A stretch of 64,000 nt of DNA. Origin: Prevotella sp. 10(H) (GTDB taxonomy: Bacteria; Bacteroidota; Bacteroidia; Bacteroidales; Dysgonomonadaceae). Each line of letters begins with the position of its first letter. Positions within the stretch are counted from its first letter, which is position 1. Shown one piece after another: positions 55,204 through 63,411 of this stretch. Position numbers and translations under genes: made by a program. The notes below the pieces were generated by a model. That model ran no database searches. It was not told the DNA's origin and was given only the letters and a program-made list of their open reading frames with translations. Where the stretch lies: positions 1 through 64,000 of the forward strand of contig NZ_JOMI01000007.1 of NCBI RefSeq assembly GCF_000711235.1, in the 5' to 3' direction.

Positions 55204-56748
55204 ATGCCGAACATACCAATTAAGATGAACAAACTTAGAACCATTATCCGTTTGTATGAGGAGCAAACGGGTTTAAAGACCATCGCAGCGATGGCTCGCA
55301 CCTCACGTAATACAGTAAAAAAATACGTTCAAAAGTGGAACTCTTTGAAAATGACCTACGAAGAGTTTCATGGCAAAAGTGATGCCGAGCTTCACGACCT
55401 GTTTTGTGTACCGGCTTGTATGCTTCAACCTAATCCCCGCCTGGAAGAATTGGAAGGTTTAATGCCCGATATCTGCAAAGAACTTGGACGTAAAGGAGCC
55501 ACTACCCTCCAGCAATGGGATAAATATCGACAGAACCATCCTGATGGCTATGGACTTACTCAGTTCCGATTGGCTATCCAGCGTTACCGGATGATTACCA
55601 ACCCTTCGATGCGGATGGAGCATAAAGCCGGGGATAAAATGTTTATCGACTATACAGGAGATAAATTATGGATATATCCTCATGGGGAATCTCCCCGTCA
55701 GGTAGAAGTCTTCGTAGCTATATTGGGCTGCAGCCTGTTAACTTATGTAGAAGCGGTTTCCAGCCAGACAAAGGAAGATTTTATATCAGCCTGTGAAAAC
55801 GCTTTTTATTATTACGGTGGGGTCCCTCAGGCAATGGTTCCCGACAACCTGAAAGCAGCCGTGACAAAAGCCGGACGTTACGAATCGGTACTCAATGAAG
55901 AGTTTGAGCGTTTTGCCGAGCATTATGCCGTAACCGTTCTACCAGCCCGTGTGCGTAAACCTAAAGATAAATCAGTAGTAGAGAATGCTGTAAAATTAAC
56001 ATACAAAGATATCTTTACCCGGATAGAACATCTGCGTTGTCCGGACTTAAAGTCATTGAATGCGGCTATACGGTCAGCCCTTGAGATACATAACTACCAG
56101 CTTTTAAGTCGTCGTAATTACTCCCGCAGGAGTTATTTTGAGGAGATTGAGCGCGATGTATTGGGTCCGCTAAATCCGATACGTTATCAGATAAAAAAGC
56201 ACATTATGGCAACAGTAGGTAAAGACGGCTATGTCCGTCTGCGTGAAGATATCCACTATTATAGCGTCCCTTATATCTATATCGGTAAAAAGCTGAAGAT
56301 ATCCTATACGACAAGTGATGTGGAGATATTTGACGGCTATACCTGTGTGGCTTGCCATACCCGTAACCGCCTTGAGTTTAAACATACAACCAATCCTGAA
56401 CATTTGTCTCCAAAGCATAAGGCTATCCTGGAATGGTCACCTGAGACCTTTATTAAACAGGCTGCCGAGATAAATGAAGATGTCGAGTTTTACATCCGTA
56501 AGGTATTGGAGAAGAAGCGCTATGTTGACCAGGCTAATAAAAGCTGTTCGGGCATCCTGTCTTTAGCCCGTAAGGTAGGTCCTCTCAGGCTGGCTGCCGC
56601 ATGCCGTCTTGCCGACAGCTATGGCAGGTATAGTTTCCTTGAGATACAGGATATACTTAAAACCCAGTCTGAACTTATTGAGGTTCCCGAAGAAACGGCA
56701 GACATCCCGGAGCATGAAAATATCAGGGGGAAAGACTATTATAAATAA
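55204..56748 (+). CDS. istA: IS21-family transposase IstA
   Basis: A 514-residue DDE transposase. An N-terminal HTH (TIIRLYEEQTGLKTIAAMARTSRNTVKKY) binds the terminal repeats. The rve core has MFIDYTGDKLWI (first Asp), VPDNLKAAVTKA (second Asp) and KSVVENAVKLTYK (Glu). ATG 55204 is preferred to the TTG at 55177. It is intact and followed 18 bases later by istB. Confidence 0.94.
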   Translation: MPNIPIKMNKLRTIIRLYEEQTGLKTIAAMARTSRNTVKKYVQKWNSLKMTYEEFHGKSDAELHDLFCVPACMLQPNPRLEELEGLMPDICKELGRKGATTLQQWDKYRQNHPDGYGLTQFRLAIQRYRMITNPSMRMEHKAGDKMFIDYTGDKLWIYPHGESPRQVEVFVAILGCSLLTYVEAVSSQTKEDFISACENAFYYYGGVPQAMVPDNLKAAVTKAGRYESVLNEEFERFAEHYAVTVLPARVRKPKDKSVVENAVKLTYKDIFTRIEHLRCPDLKSLNAAIRSALEIHNYQLLSRRNYSRRSYFEEIERDVLGPLNPIRYQIKKHIMATVGKDGYVRLREDIHYYSVPYIYIGKKLKISYTTSDVEIFDGYTCVACHTRNRLEFKHTTNPEHLSPKHKAILEWSPETFIKQAAEINEDVEFYIRKVLEKKRYVDQANKSCSGILSLARKVGPLRLAAACRLADSYGRYSFLEIQDILKTQSELIEVPEETADIPEHENIRGKDYYK

Positions 56749-56766
56749 CCTTTAATAAATAAAACA

Positions 56767-57513
56767 ATGAACAATCAAACATTAGACAAAATGCGTCAGA
56801 TGCGCCTTTTTGGTATGCACGACGCCTTCAAGACATCACTGGAAAATACATTGAAAGAACAAATGACCCAGGATCAGTTTATAGGACACCTGGTGGCCAG
56901 TGAGTTCGACAACCGCCGAAACAGGGCTATTGAAAGGGCGGTTAAAGCTGCTTCATTCCGTTACAATGCTTCGATAGAAGAGATTGATTACACCTTTGAG
57001 CGGGGACTGGACCGTAATCAGGTTGAGCGGTTAGCTGCCCTGGAGTTTGTCGCAGAAAGTAAAGACCTGTTCATAACCGGACCCACAGGAACAGGTAAGA
57101 GCTATCTGGCTACCGCATTGGGTAATAAAGCATGCCAGGATGGATATAAGGTATTATATGCCAGTACTGCAAAACTGATGAGCCAACTGAAGATTGCAAA
57201 GGTCAAAGGCTCTGTTATAAACGACTTTAAACGTATCGAGAGGATGGACCTGCTTATACTGGATGACTTCGGTATGCAGGCTTTCGACTCTCAGGCAAGG
57301 GGAATACTGATGGATATAATAGAAGACAGGCATCAAAAGAGATCTACTATTATTACTTCGCAGGTCCCTGTTAAAGGTTGGTATGACGTTATTGGTGAGA
57401 AAACAGTTGCCGATGCCGTACTCGACCGATTAGTACATCATTCCCTGAGGGTAGAGTTATTTGGAGAATCAATCAGAAAAAGGAAAACTAAAAATGAAAA
57501 TATGTATCGCTGA
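56767..57513 (+). CDS. istB: IS21-family helper ATPase IstB
   Basis: A 248-residue AAA+ ATPase of the DnaC/IstB group that directs IstA to target DNA. Walker A is FITGPTGTGKSYLATALG (about 102-119), Walker B MDLLILDDFGMQAF, and the sensor region STIITSQVPVKGWYDVIGE. The gene is intact. Confidence 0.95.
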   Translation: MNNQTLDKMRQMRLFGMHDAFKTSLENTLKEQMTQDQFIGHLVASEFDNRRNRAIERAVKAASFRYNASIEEIDYTFERGLDRNQVERLAALEFVAESKDLFITGPTGTGKSYLATALGNKACQDGYKVLYASTAKLMSQLKIAKVKGSVINDFKRIERMDLLILDDFGMQAFDSQARGILMDIIEDRHQKRSTIITSQVPVKGWYDVIGEKTVADAVLDRLVHHSLRVELFGESIRKRKTKNENMYR

Positions 57514-57738
57514 TAAATTATGTGGGTCCGAATATAGAGATGTTGGGACTTATACCTATTTTTGTAAAATCTGTGGACCCATTACCTGGGTAGACCGATA
57601 AATATTAAGTTTAACTCGGGCTTAAATCTTCTTCTTTTAGACCCCAATCCCGAGAACAACTTTTTACTGTTTGAACGGCATAACTTCAAGGGATCATTTT
57701 CCGCCGTTTTTAAGGGGTCATTTTTACCGTTTTTTCCA

Positions 57739-58184
57739 TTAATAGCCGTTCGCCGGGATGTAATTCTGCTTCATCACAATTTTCATATATACATTTATTC
57801 ATTAAGTTAACAGAATACCTTACAAATTCAGGATACACTTTAGAAGTCCACATCTTACATATTGTACTTTGATTATTTACCTTGAAATCAAAATAAAAGT
57901 GAGATGTTTTACTCGATTCAACTGAATTAGGTATAAACTCATCATCAATATCAGTCGGTGAAAATCTATCCCAACAATAAATCCTGCTTTTCGATTTCAA
58001 ATCTTCAGAAATCAAATTAACAATTTCATCAATAGCATCTAATAATTCGACAGAAAAGAGTGATTTTCTCTTGAAATTACGGATAATAAGATCTCGTTGG
58101 CAGACAATGTTTTCATCATGTCTAAGTTCGAAACTCCATGTTGTCTGAACTGATTCTTTGCTTTGTTTTCTTGTTTTCGTACTT
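57739..58184 (-). pseudogene. 5' part of the gene split by IS21
   Basis: An open frame on the minus strand from a stop at 58185-58187 to the IS end. It encodes ...TTWSFELRHDENIVCQRDLI..., then SVELLDAIDEIVNLISEDLKS and RIYCWDRFSPTDIDDEF, ending HPGERLLM at the IS border. No ATG opens the first third of the frame; the best in-frame non-ATG start is TTG at 58015, which would lose clearly coding-like sequence. I do not recognise the family. It is the likely operon partner of the nuclease. Confidence 0.65.
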
Positions 58185-58244
58185 TAAAATTTTAGTTTAA
58201 CAAAAAGAAATTCAACAAGATAAAATTAGTAAGGCTGTATATTA

Positions 58245-58273
58245 AAAAGAAAAGCTACCTTAATTAGTAGCTT
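58245..58273 (-). terminator. Terminator of the integrase gene
   Basis: On the minus strand, AAGCTAC / GTAGCTT with loop TAATTAAG is followed by TTCTTTTT. Confidence 0.8.
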
Positions 58274-58295
58274 TCCATTCCCTATCAAATTAAGA

Positions 58296-59486
58296 TTACA
58301 TATCAATCTTATTTGCTATACTATTCATATCATTTACCAATGTACTTTCTAATACTTTTGCATATCGTTGGGTAATTTTGGTATTCGTATGTCCCATCAT
58401 TTTAGATACCGATGTGAGAGCAATATTATTATTCAGAGTAACACTTGTGGCAAACGAATGGCGTGCGCAATGAAAATGTAATTTCTTTTTAATCCCACAT
58501 ATATCAGCTATTTCCTTCAAGTAAGCATTAGTCTTTTGATTCGTTGGGACAGGTAATCTATATTGGTATTTTTCTAATATCTCTTTTGCGATTGGGAGTA
58601 AGGGAACATTCGACATAATACCTGTCTTTTCTCTCTTTTTCATAATCCATAAATTTCCATTATCATCAGTTATTAAATGCTTTTCTGCATTTAACTCTCT
58701 TACATCAATATAGGCAAGTCCTGTGAAACAGCAAAAGATGAATATGTCTCTAACTTGGTTAAGTCTATCGACATGACAATCTTTATTATAAATTGTCTTT
58801 ATCTCTTTCATGGTTAGAAAATCTACATCTACAGGCTCAATGTGAAGCTTTACGTTTGAAAATGGATTTCTATCAATGATACCATCATTAAAAGCCCTAA
58901 GGCATATCTTTCTCAGATTCTTCATATAGTTGACAGATGTGTTATTTTGAATTTTGCGATTAGTCCTGATATAATTCCAAAAACCATCAACGAAAGATTT
59001 ACTAATCTCATTCATTTGAATGTCAGTCCTATTGAATTTTTCTTTTAAAAATAGCTGAAGATGCTTCAACGTAGTAGTATGCTTCTGATAAGTAGTATAA
59101 GTGATTGTATCGGTTTTATACATAGCTCTGTACTCATCATTATGCTCCTGATATAAACTTACCAATGTTGTGTTTTTATCCTTAATTTTACCTGTAAATA
59201 AATCTCGAATAGTCTCAACTGTTACAGGAATATTCCTTGATAATAGCTTAGATTGGCATTCATAGAATTTTAATCGTGTGACATTGATGAATTGGTTTAT
59301 CTCTTTCATTTCGTCATCATCGGATTCAACGATTTGCATTGCCTGACTCCATAACTCAGGTTTAAGTTTTCGAGGTAATGTGAGAATAACTCTCTTCTTG
59401 TCAATACTAATTGCCACTTCCAATGGAGCTAAACCTTGTTTGTTTACTTTGGTTTTCCTTACAGTAAAGAACAAATTGAAATTCAT
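58296..59486 (-). CDS. Tyrosine recombinase (island integrase)
   Basis: A 396-residue site-specific recombinase of the Bacteroidetes SAM-like type. An N-terminal arm-binding domain (NLFFTVRKTKVNKQGLAPLEV) and a core-binding domain (to about 205) precede the catalytic part. Catalytic residues seen are His339 and Arg342 in HFHCARHSFAT, His366 in MMGHTNTKI and Tyr375 in TQRYAKV. The usual first Arg is replaced: the motif reads FTGLAYIDVREL where others have TGLR, as in IntDOT-like integrases. It should integrate and excise the island at tRNA-Ser. Confidence 0.94.
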   Translation of the reverse strand: MNFNLFFTVRKTKVNKQGLAPLEVAISIDKKRVILTLPRKLKPELWSQAMQIVESDDDEMKEINQFINVTRLKFYECQSKLLSRNIPVTVETIRDLFTGKIKDKNTTLVSLYQEHNDEYRAMYKTDTITYTTYQKHTTTLKHLQLFLKEKFNRTDIQMNEISKSFVDGFWNYIRTNRKIQNNTSVNYMKNLRKICLRAFNDGIIDRNPFSNVKLHIEPVDVDFLTMKEIKTIYNKDCHVDRLNQVRDIFIFCCFTGLAYIDVRELNAEKHLITDDNGNLWIMKKREKTGIMSNVPLLPIAKEILEKYQYRLPVPTNQKTNAYLKEIADICGIKKKLHFHCARHSFATSVTLNNNIALTSVSKMMGHTNTKITQRYAKVLESTLVNDMNSIANKIDM

Positions 59487-59657
59487 AACTAATAATTATT
59501 TAAGTAATTCATAACTATGAGTTTTTCTTTTATTTCAATTTTTAAACAAGCGTTTTTGTAACCATTGATTGCTCTAATTCATGCAACTTTTATAATAAAA
59601 GTGACTGCGGTGTGCCATCTTTATCAATTCAGGAAAGGTTTGAGCGTAAGTTTTTAT

Positions 59658-59677
59658 GAATCCCCCCGCTTCCGCAA
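59658..59677 (+). other. attR
   Basis: A second perfect copy of the 20-bp core found at the tRNA-Ser 3' end, here without any tRNA upstream. Confidence 0.88.
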
Positions 59678-59710
59678 GAGTCATTAAATATAAATGATTT
59701 ACAAAATAAT

Positions 59711-59760
59711 CTCCCAATATTACTCCCATAAAGGATGAATATTGGGAGATTTTATTTTTT
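59711..59760 (+). terminator. Terminator, probably the original one of tRNA-Ser
   Basis: CTCCCAATATT / AATATTGGGAG forms an 11-bp stem with a 16-base loop, then ATTTTATTTTTT. It lies 34 bases after attR, with no plus-strand gene before it inside the island. Confidence 0.75.
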
Positions 59761-59762
59761 CA

Positions 59763-60593
59763 TTATTCCTCAACAAATAATCCCACACTAAATCCTACAT
59801 TTATCTTAGCTTGTACCCACTTTCCTTCACTCGCTTTACGGGAAAATGTATCCGCTCCTTTTGTGTCCGAAGAAAACATTATGTAGCCTTCTCCCATATC
59901 TTTTACATGTTCTATGGTAATAAGGGTTTTTCCTGAAACTTCTATATTATGGCGGGTTAAGTCGATCTCCAGGGAACGGATTTTCTTATTCATTGCTTTC
60001 GAAAAATATACAGGTTCGTCCAGTATATTATTGAATTGCCCGACTCCTGTTTCTTTATATACATTGATGCGATAAAAAATGCTGTCATAGGTGCATGCGG
60101 CGACATTGCATATCAGCTTTCCTAAGATGGTCTTTTTGCCCGGGTTTATGAGGATACCGCATTCAGAGCCTTTCAGATTATCCTTGAATCCTGCTACTAT
60201 TTTCTTCCCCTTATAATTGTTTCCCAATACTTTATATTGATATTTCTGGGGTAATACAATTACCTCATTTAGTAATTTGGATTTGGGTACAAGTTGTACC
60301 GTATAGTTTTCGGTAAAAATGATTTCCTTTACCAAAAAAGTTTTGGATTCAAAACCAATACTGGAGAAGCGTATGGAATCATTTGATTCGACTTGGCTAA
60401 TATTCAGAGAAAAACATCCGTCAAAGTCAGCTACCGTTCCGATATCTTTATTCAGGATGCCAATACTGGCGAACTCTACAGGAGATTTTGAAGCTGCATC
60501 GGTTACACATCCTTTAATTACATTTTGAGATGTAATAGTTTCCGGTATTAAAATTGCAGTAAGAATTAAACTAAGAAAAATATGTTTGTGCAT
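59763..60593 (-). CDS. Secreted carboxypeptidase-regulatory-like domain protein
   Basis: A 276-residue protein, started at ATG 60593 (MHKHIFLSLILTAILIPETITSQ) for a clean signal peptide. Residues about 23-105 are a CarboxypepD_reg-like (CNA-B type) beta-sandwich: VIKGCVTDAASKSPVEFASIGI, DIGTVADFDGCFSLNIS. This domain opens many TonB-linked and surface proteins of Bacteroidetes. The rest is beta-rich and not recognised. An in-frame upstream start exists at 60659. Confidence 0.82.
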   Translation of the reverse strand: MHKHIFLSLILTAILIPETITSQNVIKGCVTDAASKSPVEFASIGILNKDIGTVADFDGCFSLNISQVESNDSIRFSSIGFESKTFLVKEIIFTENYTVQLVPKSKLLNEVIVLPQKYQYKVLGNNYKGKKIVAGFKDNLKGSECGILINPGKKTILGKLICNVAACTYDSIFYRINVYKETGVGQFNNILDEPVYFSKAMNKKIRSLEIDLTRHNIEVSGKTLITIEHVKDMGEGYIMFSSDTKGADTFSRKASEGKWVQAKINVGFSVGLFVEE

Positions 60594-60715
60594 AACAAAT
60601 ACTGATAAAATTACACTAAGATAGCAAATTAGTTTATATAATATCAGCGTATTATACACTTGTTCGTTTGCGGAATAAAATTATTGTTTTTATGAACTAC
60701 TGTAATTTCGGCGGA

Positions 60716-61300
60716 TTATTTCAGTTTGTTTTCCATATATTTTATATGATCCATAGGTATATCTAAGCCGAATATATTTCCTTTTGTTACAACATTTTTT
60801 GTTTCAGGATTTACAAAAACATAGAATTTGTATGTTTTCAAACGAAGGACAAACTTTAATTCATATACCTCATCACCAATATTTATATATTCATTTGCTA
60901 CTGTGTTTATCATTTCCTTCATTTTGGATTTGGAAAATTGTTGATTTAGAGATGGCTCGAAATTCATATAGATATGCGACTCTTCAATGTTGGCCCCTGA
61001 TTTCTGGCCACCGATTGTATTATAACCCGATATCAATTCTGGCTGGAAGTTTTTTTCAACATATTTTTTCGCCTGTTTCCGATTTTTTATTACTCCGATT
61101 TTGGTGTAAGATAAAAGATCAATATCATTGCCATTAGAAATGAATTTAGGCCAATTACGAAATAGATTTTCGAAATTACTTTCAACAGAGATTAATGGCT
61201 TTCCATATTCGAAGAGATTTGTTGTTTCTGTACCATGTATGCTCTGGGCTTGCATGCATGTACAAATAATCAGAAATAATAATGTGAATGTTGTTTTCAT
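60716..61300 (-). CDS. Secreted protein of unknown function
   Basis: A 194-residue protein with a signal peptide (FTLLFLIICTCMQAQ). No family is recognised. Visible parts are SIHGTETTNLFEYGKPLISVES and IEESHIYMNFEPSLNQQFSKSKMKEMI, then a hydrophilic C-terminus (MDHIKYMENKLK). It lies 122 bases upstream of the regulatory-domain gene on the same strand. Confidence 0.75.
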   Translation of the reverse strand: MKTTFTLLFLIICTCMQAQSIHGTETTNLFEYGKPLISVESNFENLFRNWPKFISNGNDIDLLSYTKIGVIKNRKQAKKYVEKNFQPELISGYNTIGGQKSGANIEESHIYMNFEPSLNQQFSKSKMKEMINTVANEYINIGDEVYELKFVLRLKTYKFYVFVNPETKNVVTKGNIFGLDIPMDHIKYMENKLK

Positions 61301-61646
61301 AAGTGTTGATTTAAAATTTAAATGAATTGGGCAAATTTAAGAGCAAACCCGGCTAACAGATTTTACATAATTTATACATTCTGGAACTGCTGAGCACGAT
61401 AAAGATATGATAATCTTTTTTTTTCTACAAAAAAGAGATTTAGTTTAATCATCAATTCTATGATATGATTGAGTAATCGGATAAAGTGTTAAATATAAAA
61501 TTTTGTTGTGTTTCTTTCTTTAAATGCAGGCTTTATCTTGTTTTAAAATAACAAATTCCGCTTTTTTCTTTACAAAAAAGGTCGTACTTTTGCACACTAA
61601 CTAAAAATTAGTTAGGAAATAAAATAGTATTAAAAAAACCAATTCG
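61301..61646. other. Intergenic region before tyrS
   Basis: This 346-bp region holds no gene that I can see. It carries the tyrS promoter element and a leader palindrome near its right end; the rest is AT-rich without clear structure. Confidence 0.6.
61585..61615 (+). promoter_or_regulatory. tyrS promoter element and leader palindrome
   Basis: TACTTTTG (61585-61592) fits TAnnTTTG. The 19-base palindrome CTAACTAAAAATTAGTTAG (8-bp arms, 3-base centre) at 61597-61615 lies where transcription should start. It could be an operator or a leader hairpin. Confidence 0.6.
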
Positions 61647-62939
61647 ATGAATTTTGTTGAAGAACTAAGATGGAGAGGCATGATACAGGAAATCATGCCG
61701 GGTACGGAAGAACAACTGCAAAAGGAATTGACTTCGGGCTATGTTGGCATCGATCCTACTGCCGATTCATTGCATATCGGGCATCTGGTGAGTGTGATGA
61801 TATTGAAGCATTTCCAGCGTGCAGGGCATCGTCCGATTGCCTTAGTCGGTGGAGCAACAGGTATGATAGGCGACCCTTCTATGAAGTCGGCCGAACGCAA
61901 CCTGCTGGATGAAGCAACTCTTCGCCACAATCAGGAATCGATAAAGAAGCAACTTGCTAAATTTCTCGATTTCGAGTCTGACAAACCAAATGCAGCAATA
62001 TTGGTAAACAACTACGACTGGATGAAAGATTTTTCTTTCCTGAACTTTATCCGTGATATAGGTAAACATATAACAGTGAACTATATGATGGCAAAAGATT
62101 CGGTAAAGAAACGCCTCACTGGCGAAGCTTCGGAAGGTATGTCGTTTACTGAATTTACTTATCAGCTGATGCAGGCTTACGACTTTCTCTACTTATATCA
62201 GACACAAGGTGCACGCATTCAGATGGGAGGCTCCGACCAGTGGGGAAATATAACTACAGGTACTGAACTTATCCGCCGTAAAGCCGGAGGTGAAGCATAC
62301 GCACTGGTTTGTCCATTGATCACGAAAGCTGATGGTACTAAGTTCGGGAAAACCGAATCTGGGAATGTATGGCTCGAAAGGAAATATACTTCTCCTTATA
62401 AGTTTTATCAATTCTGGCTGAATGTAAGCGACGAAGACGCAGAAAAATATATCAAGATATTTACAGCACTCAGCAAGGAAGAAATTGAAGCACTCGTAGC
62501 AGAACAAAAAGGGGCGCCTCATTTACGCCCGCTGCAAAAGCGTCTGGCAAAAGAGGTTACCGTGATGGTCCACTCGGAAGAAGATTACGAGCAGGCTGTA
62601 GAAGCTTCGAATATCCTATTCGGTAATGCTACAGCTGATGCATTTAAGAAGTTGGATGAGGAAACTTTCCTTCAGGTATTCGAAGGTGTTCCTACATTTG
62701 ATATATCTGCTGATGAATTATCATCGGGTATAAAGGCCGTAGATCTGCTGACAGAGAAAGCGGCTGCCTTTCCGTCGAAAGGAGAAATGCGAAAAACAGT
62801 TCAGGCAGGAGGTGTGATGATCAATAAAGAGAAGCTGCAAAACTTCGATGATGTGATAAATAGCTCAAATCTTATTGCAGGAAAATATATAATTGCACAA
62901 AAAGGGAAGAAAAATTACTTTCTTTTGATTGCAAAATAA
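61647..62939 (+). CDS. tyrS: Tyrosyl-tRNA synthetase
   Basis: A 430-residue class I synthetase that charges tRNA-Tyr. The HIGH motif is in [18 protein letters not shown], the KMSKS loop in [16 protein letters not shown], and [17 protein letters not shown] is the tyrosine-binding stretch. A C-terminal S4-like RNA-binding region begins near 360. The start [19 protein letters not shown] is normal. Confidence 0.96.
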   Translation: MNFVEELRWRGMIQEIMPGTEEQLQKELTSGYVGIDPTADSLHIGHLVSVMILKHFQRAGHRPIALVGGATGMIGDPSMKSAERNLLDEATLRHNQESIKKQLAKFLDFESDKPNAAILVNNYDWMKDFSFLNFIRDIGKHITVNYMMAKDSVKKRLTGEASEGMSFTEFTYQLMQAYDFLYLYQTQGARIQMGGSDQWGNITTGTELIRRKAGGEAYALVCPLITKADGTKFGKTESGNVWLERKYTSPYKFYQFWLNVSDEDAEKYIKIFTALSKEEIEALVAEQKGAPHLRPLQKRLAKEVTVMVHSEEDYEQAVEASNILFGNATADAFKKLDEETFLQVFEGVPTFDISADELSSGIKAVDLLTEKAAAFPSKGEMRKTVQAGGVMINKEKLQNFDDVINSSNLIAGKYIIAQKGKKNYFLLIAK

Positions 62940-62949
62940 AAACTATTAT

Positions 62950-62957
62950 TACTTTTG
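62950..62957 (+). promoter_or_regulatory. tRNA-Gln promoter -7 element
   Basis: TACTTTTG fits TAnnTTTG; a TTG at 62929-62931 with an 18-base spacer is the probable -33. It overlaps the end of tyrS. Confidence 0.65.
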
Positions 62958-62975
62958 CACTGTCAAAAGTAATAT

Positions 62976-63046
62976 TGTCTCATGGTGTAATGGTAGCACT
63001 GCAGATTCTGGATCTGCCTGTCTAGGTTCGAATCCTAGTGAGACAA
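62976..63046 (+). tRNA. tRNA-Gln (CTG)
   Basis: Acceptor TGTCTCA pairs with TGAGACA. The anticodon arm GCAGA-TTCTGGA-TCTGC gives CTG, and the T-loop GGTTCGAATCC is canonical. The discriminator is A and a full CCA is not encoded. Confidence 0.95.
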
Positions 63047-63050
63047 CAAA

Positions 63051-63082
63051 AAGCTCCCTGAAATATCTCAGGGAGCTTTTTG
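63051..63082 (+). terminator. Terminator of tRNA-Gln
   Basis: AAGCTCCCTGA / TCAGGGAGCTT forms an 11-bp stem with loop AATATC, followed by TTTG. It lies 5 bases after the tRNA. Confidence 0.85.
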
Positions 63083-63411
63083 TTGGTCGGTTAATGATCG
63101 GTCTTTATAATTATTCTATACTTTTGAATTTAAGAATAAGCTTACACCAACCATTAGTATCTTCTCTGTATTTTTGGCGGGTTTCTTTATTTATGAGAAT
63201 GTTACACACTTTCGGATTTTCTGTGATACCCAATATCAAGCCTTTCGGTTACAACTTATTTTCATTTGCACGTTTTACATAATTTTACTACTATTGCAAT
63301 CAATTTAAATAACAGCAAATCCGGTATACCTCTGTTTATTTAGATGCCCGTAATTTATAATAGTTGAATATAATTTATAACACAATAGGAATACTCAGAA
63401 AAAATCAGGAA
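63083..63411. other. Intergenic region without a visible gene
   Basis: This 329-bp region shows no convincing reading frame, RNA gene or strong hairpin. It should contain the promoter of the GH76-type lipoprotein gene, but I could not pick one element with confidence. Confidence 0.5.

Larger units (their letters stand above)
54994..57738 (+). mobile_element. IS21-family insertion sequence
   Basis: A 2745-bp element with istA and istB. The ends TGGAAAAAACGGTAAAAA... (54994) and its complement (ending 57738) match for about 45 bases, with one change early on. At the left end at least four copies of a word like AAACTGACCCCTTGAAAACGG lie within 54994-55117, and two lie at the right end. These multiple terminal repeats are typical of IS21. 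I see no matching target duplication in the flanks. Confidence 0.9.
52957..59677. mobile_element. Genomic island integrated in tRNA-Ser
   Basis: The segment is flanked by the 20-bp direct repeat GAATCCCCCCGCTTCCGCAA. One copy is the tRNA-Ser 3' end (52957-52976) and the other is at 59658-59677. A tyrosine recombinase gene lies at the right end, 171 bases from the second copy and reading inward. Cargo is a predicted nuclease gene and a small upstream gene broken by an IS21-family element. The coding DNA is visibly more AT-rich than the flanking genes. Confidence 0.9.

Noticed and set aside
54994-57738. A target-site duplication for the IS21 element
   Set aside because: The bases outside both ends (GTATA on the left, TTAAT on the right) do not match, with either TG or ATG taken as the border. 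I could not support a duplication.
62929-63282. Open frame of 117 codons that runs across tRNA-Gln and its terminator
   Set aside because: It contains the whole tRNA and hairpin and has no similarity to a protein family.
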